This document shows positions 26,801-34,923 of a stretch of 64,000 bases of DNA, piece after piece. Origin of the DNA: Bacteroidota bacterium (GTDB taxonomy: Bacteria > Bacteroidota > Bacteroidia > B-17B0 > Aurantibacillaceae). Position 1 is the first letter of the stretch. The number at the start of each line of letters is the position of its first letter. The position numbers and the translations under genes were made by a program. The stretch is from contig JANYGK010000036.1 of assembly GCA_025362395.1 (NCBI GenBank), forward strand, positions 1-64,000. The letters are read 5' to 3'. The notes below the pieces were generated by a model. The model was not told the DNA's origin, did not search any database, and saw only the letters and a program-made list of their open reading frames with translations.

Positions 26801-29493
26801 GTAGCTATTTGTACCACATGATCCAGATCCGTTTCTAAATATGCTTCATTCTCTTTTGTATCCGGAACTTTAACCCCTACATAATTAGTGAAGGGAGAAA
26901 CTGGAATTGTAAAACGATCTGTACTAAAAGACCCGCCTTCTTCAAACGCCCTGATTGTAAAGTTCGCTGCTAAAAATCCGGGAGCATCTTTTGTGTCGTT
27001 TAATTGTGCGCTTACTTCCAGGTGCCCGTTTTCGTCCGTTCTGCCGGTAAAAATGGTCTGTGTTTCCGAATAAAAATTTTGCGCGGGATTGTCAAATGTA
27101 AACCCTTTATAACCCTTAAACTCTGTATTAATTTGTGATAAGGATACATCAATTTTTGTTTCCAGGTTCTTGCCCGGTGCGCCGTGCAACCATTTAATAT
27201 CCAGCGGGCTGTTAAGCTTTAAATCACTGCTATAGATTTTATCTTTTTTATAGTCTAAATTTATTTTTAAACGATTCGGCATAATCGTTTCTATCCGGAT
27301 ATTTTTTGAAAATACCACGCCTCCCACTTTCACCTTAGCAAGGTAAACGCCTGTAGGAGCTGAGCTTTCCGTTTTAGTTGTAAAATTATAGAAACCATCC
27401 ACATGTTTGGTGCGTGTTAATTTTTGGACTACCTGTCCTTGCGGGTTTAATAATTCTAAAGATGCCGGGTAATTCTCAGGAAATTCTTTTTCCTTATTTT
27501 CTAAAATAAAAGATAAGTATAAACTGTCCCCGGGGCGCCATACGCCGCGCTCGCCGTATATAAAGCCTTTAATGCCTTTTTGCACTTCTTCTCCTTCCAC
27601 TTCAAAAGAGCTTAATGATAAAGAGTTTCCGTCATCGAGTTTTAAATACGTGCGTTCCTGTCCGCGCTTGGCAATTAGTACAAACGGTTTTTGCTTGGTC
27701 TCTAAAACAGCAATGCCTTCACCGTTAGTAGTCACTTGTTTTAATTTTTGTTGTTGATAGTCAAACGCTTCAATGCTGACATTTCCTAACGGTTTGGTAG
27801 TTACCAGGTCAGAGGTGAAAATGCTGATCTGCCCGTTATTCCCGCGTTTAGCAATTAGCCCGATGTTAGTAGCTAAAATATTACGGTTAACCGATTTGTT
27901 ATTATAATAGGCTCTTGAGCACGGGTTATTTCGCTCCGAATAATTGTAATAGTAGTAATCATCATAATAATCGTCGTACGAATTATAATAATCCCAATCT
28001 TTTTCTTCATCGTCCTTATCAATATTCAACTCGTTATTCGAATACTCGTCATCCCCTTCATGAGAGACCGTATCGCCCTGGCAGTTATAGGTTGAATAAT
28101 TTTTAGTAAAGCTTAAACGAATATTATACAATGCTCCCGGTTCCGCTTTAATCAGGGATGACAAATCAATAGAATAGGAATTCCATTTATTGCGCGTAGG
28201 GTTACCGTTAACCTGTAAAGCAATTTTCTTTTTAATAATTAATTTTCCGACACGTCTTAACTCCTGGTTGCCGTCTAAATTATTGATCTGCAAAAATTGG
28301 AGTATATTGTTTTCATAAATACGTGTAATTTTTACATCAACTGCGTTAAGGTTTACTGCCTCAAAAGGAAAGATCAAGCCGCTTGAATTGGGTAATATCA
28401 CTCCTTTTCCTACTAACCGTACACTTGGTTTAAGGTCTTCAAAAAACACAGATTGTGTAATGGCTTCTTTTAGATGTTTGCCGTCACTGTTTTTTATGCC
28501 GGTACTGATCACAATGTCCCGTGTATCCGTATACCGTTCCCCGGTATATATTTTAATAGAATTATTTTCTATCATATAGGTCAGTTTGGTTTCCGTGGCA
28601 GCAAGCTTTTCATTATTTTCGCCGTATTCATTGTAGTCTGTTACAGTAGCTGTACCATTAGGATTAGCAATGGATATAAGCCCTTCAAGGTTTTGATGGG
28701 GATCAATTTTATCAGAAAATTGCAGGGTCACAAACTGATCAGGCTCATTATCGATCACTACATTTAATAACGTAAATTCGTTTGTGTTGGGAATCTTTAA
28801 TTCTTGTTTCCCTGATTCCGATGACCCTATTGGTTCCCCGTTAAAATCGATCATCACATTTCCTTTTCCCTTTTGTATATTGCTTATTGTAAAATGATGT
28901 GTGGTTGAATTTTCATGCAACCATTTAAGAGGCAGGTTTTGAGAGCCTTGTGTAATTTGGGTTGTTTTTTCAACTAATAGATTATCCGCATAATCAGCAG
29001 TGGTTAGTGTTCCGTCAATTTCTAACAAATTGTTACCGGCTGTTTTATAATTGTCAACCGTAATTTCCATAGCTTGTTTCAGCGTAGACAATTCAAAGTC
29101 AAACTCTTTCAATTCACTGCTTACTTCAAGCACCTTGCCTAAATGAAAGGTGGCCTTATAGGTTTGATTGCCGGTTAACCGCTGAGCAGGTTTAAATTCA
29201 ATGGTCTTTTTATCAAGCCAGGTTATGGTGCCGGCAATATCCGGACTAAATTCAAACAGGTCATTTTTTGTTTCTTTGCCTTCTTCAATAATATTGGGCG
29301 TTTCTTCATGCAATACAACGGTAATTTTGTTTTCTACAGACACGAAGCCGGAAGTATAGGCTGTAATATATTCTTTGTAGGCGGGGTTTATATAGCCCGT
29401 ATCATTTTTTGCTGAAGTTGTAGAATAGTAGCTAAGCCCGGCGAGGGATAATGCTGTGATAAGGAACACAGCAATAATTGTTTTAATTGACAT
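23854..29493 (-). CDS. Bacterial alpha-2-macroglobulin with thioester motif
   Basis: A very large (1879-residue) periplasmic protease trap. I use the ATG at 29493, where the membrane/signal segment MSIKTIIAVFLITALSLAG begins, rather than a frame start 42 bases earlier. No lipobox Cys is seen, so it is either cleaved or anchored by this segment. MG-type beta-domains run through the N-terminal 1100 residues; GFIYGERGVWRPGDSLYLSF is the conserved macroglobulin segment. The thioester motif GCVEQ is at C1423 in YPHGCVEQTTS, within the helical TED domain. An acidic Tyr/Asp-rich stretch (DDYYDDYYYYNYSE) near residue 510-530 is unusual. In enterobacteria the partner is PbpC; no penicillin-binding protein gene is adjacent here. 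Confidence 0.92.
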   Translation of the reverse strand: MSIKTIIAVFLITALSLAGLSYYSTTSAKNDTGYINPAYKEYITAYTSGFVSVENKITVVLHEETPNIIEEGKETKNDLFEFSPDIAGTITWLDKKTIEFKPAQRLTGNQTYKATFHLGKVLEVSSELKEFDFELSTLKQAMEITVDNYKTAGNNLLEIDGTLTTADYADNLLVEKTTQITQGSQNLPLKWLHENSTTHHFTISNIQKGKGNVMIDFNGEPIGSSESGKQELKIPNTNEFTLLNVVIDNEPDQFVTLQFSDKIDPHQNLEGLISIANPNGTATVTDYNEYGENNEKLAATETKLTYMIENNSIKIYTGERYTDTRDIVISTGIKNSDGKHLKEAITQSVFFEDLKPSVRLVGKGVILPNSSGLIFPFEAVNLNAVDVKITRIYENNILQFLQINNLDGNQELRRVGKLIIKKKIALQVNGNPTRNKWNSYSIDLSSLIKAEPGALYNIRLSFTKNYSTYNCQGDTVSHEGDDEYSNNELNIDKDDEEKDWDYYNSYDDYYDDYYYYNYSERNNPCSRAYYNNKSVNRNILATNIGLIAKRGNNGQISIFTSDLVTTKPLGNVSIEAFDYQQQKLKQVTTNGEGIAVLETKQKPFVLIAKRGQERTYLKLDDGNSLSLSSFEVEGEEVQKGIKGFIYGERGVWRPGDSLYLSFILENKEKEFPENYPASLELLNPQGQVVQKLTRTKHVDGFYNFTTKTESSAPTGVYLAKVKVGGVVFSKNIRIETIMPNRLKINLDYKKDKIYSSDLKLNSPLDIKWLHGAPGKNLETKIDVSLSQINTEFKGYKGFTFDNPAQNFYSETQTIFTGRTDENGHLEVSAQLNDTKDAPGFLAANFTIRAFEEGGSFSTDRFTIPVSPFTNYVGVKVPDTKENEAYLETDLDHVVQIATVDEYGKATSRSNIEVKVYKLDWRWWWDNYNQDLSSYIGSNYHEPVYTETISSANGKASFKLRVNRPGWGRYLVYVKDTESGHACGKVVFIDWPSWAGKSPKGNEGSNVLTVNTDKQEYKVGDKAKLLIPSPKGGKVLINIENGSRTLLSKWVDSKEGTTEYEFTVTKEMTPNIYAFVHLIQPHAQTVNDLPIRLYGIASLMVKDDNTILKPQLTTTAVWKPESTEIVKVSEATGKEMAYTLAVVDEGLLDITRFKTPDPRSAFYAKEALGVKTWDIYDNVIGAFGNAMSRILSIGGDDATNNKPENSAQRFKPMVRFVGPFHLKKGETATHKIDIPQYVGSVRVMVVAGYQGAYGNSEKAIPVRKPLMILSTLPRVLGPGEEVDLPVTIFAMEKKVKQATITITTDKFATAINGNSQTVSFNAIGDKVVNFKLKIKDALGVSKIKITAKGSGETTSETIEIAVRANNPSITDADEFLLSAGKNLNITYMPIGISGTNKAYLELSTLPSINLSQRLNYLVEYPHGCVEQTTSSVFAGLYINDISDLSANQKAFIDNATKAAINRLKQFQTSSGGLSYWPGLNTADEWGTNYAGHFLIEAKAKGYSLPFSLLDNWKKYQKQKAQSYVGNKNTAYYGEDLTQAYRLYTLALAGSAELGAMNRLKEKANLSAEVKWRLAAAYALVGQQEVAKKMVYHIAASAKTYADYYYTYGSIERDDAMILETMTLLKDNNNAFLKVKSLAAKLGDNQYWLSTQSTAYCLMAISKYAKLNGNASAIAADVKIGNESITVSDFSRSKYKLIELKNANASASVKVTVKGSGNLFARLVKQGVPKAGAETDKFSNLELSVNYKTLTGNPIDVINLEQGTDFMAEVTIKNPGVRGMYRNLALSQIFASGWEIRNQRLDNITYMKGDVPTYQDIRDDRVYSYFDLGIGAVKTFKVLLNASYNGTYYLPGVSCEAMYDNSISAHIAGKWVNVRKQGAIQ

Positions 29494-29513
29494 AAGTTTT
29501 GGGAAATTTGAAA

Positions 29514-29545
29514 CAAAATTAACTAAAAAAATCACTCAAAAGCAA
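29514..29545 (-). promoter_or_regulatory. Candidate promoter of the alpha-2-macroglobulin gene
   Basis: On the minus strand a TTTTTTG element ends 21 bp before TAATTTTG (29514-29521), matching the Bacteroidota pattern TTG-N19-21-TAnnTTTG, about 20 bp before the chosen ATG at 29493. This also supports that start. Confidence 0.5.
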
Positions 29546-29644
29546 AAAATAGGGTAGCTTCCATAAAGTATTATTCAATTATTTTTAGTTTGACACAATA
29601 AAGTAAAATAACCAGCGTTTTAATATAAATACTAAACATACTCT

Positions 29645-29830
29645 ATGCATAAAACTTCTACTCTTGTTTCTACATCTAAAAAAACCGCTAAAAACAAGCA
29701 ACAGGCTGAAATGTTTGTTGAGCTCCCCGATATTTCGGATTCCATTATTTGCTCTATCTTAAATTACTCTAAATCGCTTACCGTAAAAAAATCGGGGTCT
29801 GTTGGTTTTATTGAAGTTGTAGCAAGCTAA
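29645..29830 (+). CDS. Small conserved-looking protein of unknown function
   Basis: A 61-residue reading frame in an otherwise non-coding 455-bp gap between divergent genes. It has a basic N-terminus (MHKTSTLVSTSKKTAKNKQQ), then an ordered-looking half with VELPDISDSIICSILNYSKS followed by LTVKKSGSVGFIEVVAS. I recall similar 50-65-residue Bacteroidota proteins with 'ILN(Y/F)S(K/R)xLxVxKS', hence the call, but I know no function. It has no signal peptide or membrane segment. The gene is 119 bp upstream of the E2 gene, which has its own promoter. Confidence 0.55.
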   Translation: MHKTSTLVSTSKKTAKNKQQAEMFVELPDISDSIICSILNYSKSLTVKKSGSVGFIEVVAS

Positions 29831-29895
29831 ACGATCGTTTTTTATGATTTTATTTTCCAAACCGGTTTAAGCCGCAAAATACTTATTTAATAAAG

Positions 29896-29926
29896 TTTGT
29901 GTAATAGCTATATTACCTTATTTTTG
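29896..29926 (+). promoter_or_regulatory. Bacteroidota-type promoter of the E2 gene
   Basis: TTTG (29896-29899), 19-bp spacer, TATTTTTG (29919-29926). This is an exact match to the -33/-7 pattern, 23 bp before the ATG at 29950. Confidence 0.65.
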
Positions 29927-29949
29927 CGTTCTACATTTATTTATTTAAA

Positions 29950-31296
29950 ATGGCACAATTCGAATTAACAATGCCCAAAATGGGTGAAAGCGTTGCGGAA
30001 GCAACCATTATAAAATGGACCAAAAACGAAGGCGATTCTATTAAAATAGATGAAACCGTTTTAGAAATTGCTACCGATAAAGTAGACTCTGAAATTCCTT
30101 CGCCGTTTGAAGGTAAATTAATTAAAAAAATGTTTCAGGAAAATGATGTGGTGCAAGTAGGTGCTGTTATTGCGATCATCTCCTCTGATGCGAATGCATC
30201 GGTAAGCGAAACTCCTAAAACTGTTGCCCCTGCCCAGGAAACTACCGTTTCTTCAAATACAAATTCAGCCCCCGCTAAATCAACGGAAACAGCCAATAAT
30301 GATTATTCGGGAACAGATAAATTTTACTCGCCTTTAGTAAAAAGCATTGCTAAAGAAGAAGGCATTTTATTACAGGAATTGGACGGGATCAAAGGTTCAG
30401 GCCAAGAAGGAAGGGTAACTAAAGCGGATATTTTAGCTTACCTGCCTAACAGAAATAAACAGGCTCAAGCCACTGCTAAGCCCGAAGAAAAAACAGCTGC
30501 GTCAAACACTGCTTCAAAAGGTGCAATGGGCGTGCCTGACAATACTGTATTAGTTCAGCGCCCTGCTGTATCAGTAGGCGCAGGCGATGAAATTATAGAG
30601 ATGGACCGCATGCGTAAAATGATTGCCGATAACATGGTGATGAGCAAGCATGTATCGCCGCACGTAACCTCATTTGTAGAAGCCGATGTTACTAACTTAG
30701 TGCAGTGGAGAGAGCGTATTAAAAAGGATTTCGAAAAACGGGAGAACGAAAAAATCACGTTTACGCCTTTGTTTATTGAGGCAGTAGTTAAGGCTATTAA
30801 AGATTACCCAATGATCAACGTATCTGTTGATCAAACAGGAACAAAAATCATCAAACGTAAAAATATTAATATCGGTATGGCCGCGGCTTTGCCAACAGGT
30901 AATTTAATTGTACCGGTTATTAAAAATGCAGATACAAAAAATTTAGTAGGCATTACTAAAGATGTAAACGATTTAGCAAACCGAGCCCGTACCAATAAAT
31001 TAACACCTGATGAAATTCAGGGAGGAACCTTTACGATTAGTAATGTCGGCAGCTTCGGCAATGTTATGGGCACACCTATTATTTTACAACCGCAGGTAGC
31101 TATATTAGCGGTAGGAACTATTAAAAAGAAACCGGCCGTTATTGAAACACCGCAGGGAGATGTTATAGCCATCAGGCATTTCATGTTCTTATCTTTATCG
31201 TATGATCACAGGGTAGTTGACGGTTCTTTGGGAGGCAGCTTTTTAAGAAAAATAGCGGATTATCTCGAAAACTGGGACATAACCAGAACTTCTTAA
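29950..31296 (+). CDS. Dihydrolipoamide acyltransferase (E2) of a 2-oxoacid dehydrogenase complex
   Basis: The 448-residue E2 core subunit carries acyl groups on lipoyl-lysine and transfers them to CoA. An N-terminal lipoyl domain has the modified Lys in EIATDKVDSE (K44). A Ser/Thr/Ala linker follows, then a peripheral subunit-binding domain (FYSPLVKSIAKEEGI to RVTKADILAYL), a second linker, and the catalytic domain with SYDHRVVDG (H420, D424) and the TFTISNVGSFG segment. The ATDKVDSEIPSP lipoyl loop and MSKHVSPHVTSF segment resemble branched-chain E2 (BkdB) more than pyruvate E2, but substrate is not certain. E1 and E3 genes are not adjacent. It has a well-formed promoter and terminator, so is monocistronic. 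Confidence 0.92.
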   Translation: MAQFELTMPKMGESVAEATIIKWTKNEGDSIKIDETVLEIATDKVDSEIPSPFEGKLIKKMFQENDVVQVGAVIAIISSDANASVSETPKTVAPAQETTVSSNTNSAPAKSTETANNDYSGTDKFYSPLVKSIAKEEGILLQELDGIKGSGQEGRVTKADILAYLPNRNKQAQATAKPEEKTAASNTASKGAMGVPDNTVLVQRPAVSVGAGDEIIEMDRMRKMIADNMVMSKHVSPHVTSFVEADVTNLVQWRERIKKDFEKRENEKITFTPLFIEAVVKAIKDYPMINVSVDQTGTKIIKRKNINIGMAAALPTGNLIVPVIKNADTKNLVGITKDVNDLANRARTNKLTPDEIQGGTFTISNVGSFGNVMGTPIILQPQVAILAVGTIKKKPAVIETPQGDVIAIRHFMFLSLSYDHRVVDGSLGGSFLRKIADYLENWDITRTS

Positions 31297-31303
31297 AATG
31301 TTA

Positions 31304-31328
31304 AAATCCCGCCTTAAAAACGGGATTT
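31304..31328 (+). terminator. Terminator of the E2 gene
   Basis: Stem AAATCCCG (31304-31311) with CGGGATTT (31321-31328), continuing into a run of Ts, 8 bp after the stop codon. Confidence 0.85.
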
Positions 31329-31342
31329 TTTTATCGGCAAAA

Positions 31343-31374
31343 TTGTGCTTTATATCTAAATTATACTATTTTTG
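31343..31374 (+). promoter_or_regulatory. Candidate promoter of the PorE-like gene
   Basis: TTG (31343-31345), 21-bp spacer, TATTTTTG (31367-31374), 22 bp before the ATG at 31396. Confidence 0.5.
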
Positions 31375-31395
31375 TTAACTTGTTAAACTAATTAT

Positions 31396-34053
31396 ATGAA
31401 GAAGTATTGTTTATTTATTATTGCCTTGCTGTTAGGGTCTAATCTTTTAAAAGCTCAGTTACCTTCGGGTACTTATTCTGATTATTTCAGAGAAGGAACA
31501 TTTCTTTTATTGGAAGAAAATTATGACATGGCATTGAAGAATTTTTTACAGGCGTATAAAATTGATTCATCCTCCGCTAACATTAATTACAATGTTGGCG
31601 CATGCTATTTAAACTCTCCCTCTAACAAAACATGGGCGGAAAAATATTTAGCAAAATCGATCACAAATATTTCAAAAAATTATAATCCGGATAATCCTTC
31701 CGAAAAAGGCGCTCCTCCATTGGCTTTTTTACTGTATGGTAAAGCGTTACACCTTAACTATAAGTTTGATGAAGCGAATGCGCAGTATGAGATTTTTGAA
31801 AAAAATTATGCTAAAGATAAAACAAGCAAAGAAGATGCGGCATTTTTAAAATTGCAAACAGCTTACGCTAAAGAATTAGTAGCCGCACCGATCAACGTAA
31901 AAGTTGAAAATTTAGGGGATAGTATTAACAGCCAATATCCTGATTTTAGCCCTGTGCTTAGCGCTGATGAGAGAATGATAATTTATACTACAAGAAGAAA
32001 CACATCAACAGGCGGTGAAAAAGGATTAGACGGCCAATACTATGAAGATATTGTGGTTGCTTATAAAGACGATAATAATATCTGGTCGAGTCCTAAACCT
32101 GTAAGCCAGTTTATTAACACGAATGGTAATGAGGCAGCAATAAATTTAACACCCGACGGGCAAACCTTAATTGTTTACCAGGATATTGGTAAAGGCGGGG
32201 GTGACGTGTTTTTTAGTACCTGGGACGGAAAAGACTGGAGCTCATTACAACAATTCGGATCGGATGTAAACACAAAATATTGGGAAACCCACGCTTGCCT
32301 AAGTGCAGATAACAACACCCTGTATTTTGTTTCTGACAGACCGGGAGGATATGGCGGCCGTGATATTTACAGATGTGTAAAACTACCTAACGGAAAATGG
32401 AGCTTGGCACAAAATGTAGGCCCGATCATTAATACGAAGTATGATGAGGATGGTCCTTTTATCCATCCTGACGGAATTACCTTGATCTTCTCATCTAACG
32501 GGCATAAAACAATGGGTGGCTTTGATATTTTTGTTTCTATCATGGAAGAAGATAAAAAATTCTCTGAGCCTACCAATATGGGTTACCCTATTAATACACC
32601 GGGCGATGATGTATTTTTTGTCACTTCTCCTGACGGAAAACGCGGTTATTTTTCTTCTTCAAAAGAAGGCGGGAAAGGCGAAAAAGATATTTACATGATG
32701 TTTATACCGGATGCTAAAGAAAAACCATTGGCATTATTTAAAGGATCGATTCTACCTGCAGAAGGCGAGAAATTACCGGATGATTTAGAGATTATTGTAA
32801 CCAATAAAGAAACAGGCGAGATCGTTGGCAGATATAGGCCAAAAGCAAATGGAACCTTCTCAACTATTTTACCTCCGAATAAAAATTATAATTTCTCTTA
32901 CCAAAGTAAAGGAGAGGAGTTTTATAACGAAGACCTATACGTATCGAACGAAGTAACTTACCAGGAAATTAAAAAAGAGATTAACCTTGAGCCTGTAGCC
33001 TTATTAGGAAAAGTGAAGGTAAAAGAAAAAGGGGTTATCTTAAATACATTGGTATTTAATAACGCTAAAGATAAACAACCTGTAGCTAACGCTAAAGTTA
33101 CCTTAACTGAAAAAGGAGGAGCTGATTTGAATTTTGATGTGGATGCTAAAGGTAAGAAAGACGGTACAAAATTGGCCTTCGATAAATTATATACAATAGT
33201 AGCAGAAGCAAACGGTAAAAAATCAGCGGTTAACAACTTTAATACAGTTGGTATAAAAGGAAGTAAATCCATTACGCAAATTTTATACATCGATGGGAAA
33301 CCGGCGAAAACATTTGATCTGTTTTTAAATATATTAGCGGTTAATACAAAACGTAAGCCTTTACCGGATACTAAAATTACACTCACAGGTAATGATGGCA
33401 GTAGGTACGATGGCATTACAGATGCTAAAGGGCGTATTAAAAATGTTGAATTATCGAAAGATGTTAACTACGACCTGGTTGGTGAAAATAACGGCATTAC
33501 ATCCGGTAAAGCGCTATTTACAACCATGAATGTTACGGCAAAAAAAGTGTATGAAAAAACATTAGTGATCGATGCAACTCCAACACCTGTTGTTTCTAAC
33601 CACGGTGATCATGGAACCAAAGGCAACCCTAATGAAAATACCGGCAACGGTAACTCTTCTTACAAAGGCAGTAAAAATATCGGCTGCGGCAGCGCTGTAT
33701 CGTTCAAAAACTATTTTGCTTATGATAAAAACGAAGTTGACCAGGCAAATAACTGGAGTAACTTAATTGACGCTATTGTTGCAAAAACAAAAGAATGTAA
33801 CCCTACAGTTAAAATCCTGTCAAGTGCTTCACAAGTCCCTACACATGCGTTTTCTTCTAATAGAGAATTAGCCAAATCAAGGGCTGAAAATTTAGAAAAT
33901 AAAATTAAAGCTGATGTAGCAGCTAAAGGAGGCGATGCCGGTAAAATAGACTTTAAATTAATTTACCGGGTTAGGGGACCTATATATGAAGGTGACTATC
34001 AAAACAGGGAAAAATACGGCAAATTTCAATACGTAAAAGTAATTGCAAAATAA
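31396..34053 (+). CDS. PorE-like TPR/PD40/CRD/OmpA-type envelope protein
   Basis: An 885-residue exported protein with signal peptide ending LKAQ. Residues about 30-160 are TPR-like (FLLLEENYDMALKNFLQAY). About 170-460 form a PD40 beta-propeller, visible in YPDFSPVLSADERMIIYTTR, TLYFVSDRPGGYGGRDIYR and LIFSSNGHKTMGGFDIFVS. Carboxypeptidase-regulatory-like beta domains follow, then a C-terminal OmpA-like region with a NGNSSYKG linker. The same domain order is found in PorE, a peptidoglycan-associated T9SS component, but many Bacteroidota paralogues exist. The OmpA-like end lacks the usual clear peptidoglycan-binding D and R signature that I can recognise, so peptidoglycan binding is uncertain. 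It has its own promoter and terminator. Confidence 0.85.
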   Translation: MKKYCLFIIALLLGSNLLKAQLPSGTYSDYFREGTFLLLEENYDMALKNFLQAYKIDSSSANINYNVGACYLNSPSNKTWAEKYLAKSITNISKNYNPDNPSEKGAPPLAFLLYGKALHLNYKFDEANAQYEIFEKNYAKDKTSKEDAAFLKLQTAYAKELVAAPINVKVENLGDSINSQYPDFSPVLSADERMIIYTTRRNTSTGGEKGLDGQYYEDIVVAYKDDNNIWSSPKPVSQFINTNGNEAAINLTPDGQTLIVYQDIGKGGGDVFFSTWDGKDWSSLQQFGSDVNTKYWETHACLSADNNTLYFVSDRPGGYGGRDIYRCVKLPNGKWSLAQNVGPIINTKYDEDGPFIHPDGITLIFSSNGHKTMGGFDIFVSIMEEDKKFSEPTNMGYPINTPGDDVFFVTSPDGKRGYFSSSKEGGKGEKDIYMMFIPDAKEKPLALFKGSILPAEGEKLPDDLEIIVTNKETGEIVGRYRPKANGTFSTILPPNKNYNFSYQSKGEEFYNEDLYVSNEVTYQEIKKEINLEPVALLGKVKVKEKGVILNTLVFNNAKDKQPVANAKVTLTEKGGADLNFDVDAKGKKDGTKLAFDKLYTIVAEANGKKSAVNNFNTVGIKGSKSITQILYIDGKPAKTFDLFLNILAVNTKRKPLPDTKITLTGNDGSRYDGITDAKGRIKNVELSKDVNYDLVGENNGITSGKALFTTMNVTAKKVYEKTLVIDATPTPVVSNHGDHGTKGNPNENTGNGNSSYKGSKNIGCGSAVSFKNYFAYDKNEVDQANNWSNLIDAIVAKTKECNPTVKILSSASQVPTHAFSSNRELAKSRAENLENKIKADVAAKGGDAGKIDFKLIYRVRGPIYEGDYQNREKYGKFQYVKVIAK

Positions 34054-34072
34054 AAACTGTATTTATTTTAAA

Positions 34073-34105
34073 AAAAACACCGGGCTAATTTAGCCCGGTG
34101 TTTTT
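34073..34105 (+). terminator. Strong terminator of the PorE-like gene
   Basis: Perfect 15-bp stem AAAAACACCGGGCTA (34073-34087) with TAGCCCGGTGTTTTT (34091-34105), ATT loop, and following T-rich tract. The symmetric A/T ends could also work in the opposite direction. Confidence 0.92.
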
Positions 34106-34112
34106 GTTTTAA

Positions 34113-34120
34113 TACCTTTG
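34113..34120 (+). promoter_or_regulatory. -7 box suggesting a leaderless methyltransferase transcript
   Basis: TACCTTTG matches TAnnTTTG and ends 6 bp before the ATG at 34127, so transcription would begin at or next to the start codon. It begins 7 bp after the preceding terminator stem. No TTG at -33. Confidence 0.4.
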
Positions 34121-34126
34121 CAGGCT

Positions 34127-34864
34127 ATGCAAAAAGAATGGTTTACATCCTGGTTTGATACGCCCTATTATCATACACTCTATAAGAACAGGGATTATAC
34201 GGAAGCATCGTTGTTTATTGATAACATTGCACAATTTATAAAGCTGGAATGTAATACGGTATGTTGGGACCTTTGCTGTGGAAAAGGCAGGCATAGTATC
34301 TATTTGAATTCAAAAGGCTTTAGGGTTATAGGGACTGATCTTTCTACACAAAGTATTTTAGAAGCTAATAAAAGCGCTAATGATAATTTGCAGTTCTACC
34401 AACATGATATGCGTAAATTATTTCGGACCAATTATTTTGACGCGGTCTTTAATTTATTTACAAGCTTTGGCTATTTTGAAAAAAGACAAGATGACCTGCA
34501 TGTATTTGATGCCGTGCAAAAGTCATTAAAGCCCGGTGGCTTATTTGTGTTCGATTATTTAAATTCAGAATATGTAAAATGTATTATGAAACAAAACGAT
34601 TCCGTTACTTTAGACGGAATAACGTTTTCAATTACAAAAAGAATAGAAAATAATACAATTATTAAAAACATTGATTTTACGGATAAAGGAAAACCGTTTC
34701 ACTTTGAAGAGCGCGTGAAGCTTTTTGATAAAGCTTACTTTGAAGGATTGGCAAGGGATTGCGATTTAACTATTTTAAATACATTCGGCAATTATCAATT
34801 AGAAGAGTTTGATCTGCAAAATTCGCCGCGTTTAATTTTAGTATTGCAAAAAAATAAAAATTAA
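34127..34864 (+). CDS. Class I SAM-dependent methyltransferase
   Basis: A 245-residue methyltransferase. I place the start at the ATG 34127 (MQKEWFTSWFDTPYYHTLYK); an upstream TTG at 34118 falls inside the probable promoter box. Motif I is VCWDLCCGKGRHSIYL (a GxGxx-type SAM loop with Cys), the acidic residue of motif II is in VIGTDLS, and motif post-I continues YFDAVFNLFTSFGYF, then KPGGLFVFDYLN. The substrate cannot be deduced. The WFDTPYYHxLYxxR start recurs in Bacteroidota methyltransferases of unknown target. It is followed 59 bp later by the ZIP transporter gene. Confidence 0.85.
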   Translation: MQKEWFTSWFDTPYYHTLYKNRDYTEASLFIDNIAQFIKLECNTVCWDLCCGKGRHSIYLNSKGFRVIGTDLSTQSILEANKSANDNLQFYQHDMRKLFRTNYFDAVFNLFTSFGYFEKRQDDLHVFDAVQKSLKPGGLFVFDYLNSEYVKCIMKQNDSVTLDGITFSITKRIENNTIIKNIDFTDKGKPFHFEERVKLFDKAYFEGLARDCDLTILNTFGNYQLEEFDLQNSPRLILVLQKNKN

Positions 34865-34894
34865 CAGTATAGATGTACCTGTCTATGCCCACTA

Positions 34895-34915
34895 TTGTTA
34901 CGATGTGTTTTAACA
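34895..34915. repeat. Partial copy of the 13.2-kb intergenic repeat arm
   Basis: Contains GTTACGATGTG followed by a TTTTAAC end, close to the right arm of the 13165-13246 repeat, in the 59-bp gap between the methyltransferase and ZIP genes. Confidence 0.4.
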
Positions 34916-34923
34916 AAAAATAG

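Noticed and set aside
32958-33416. Antisense 152-codon open frame on the minus strand
   Set aside because: It lies wholly within the PorE-like gene and shows no signal, motif or start context; shadow of low-complexity codon use.
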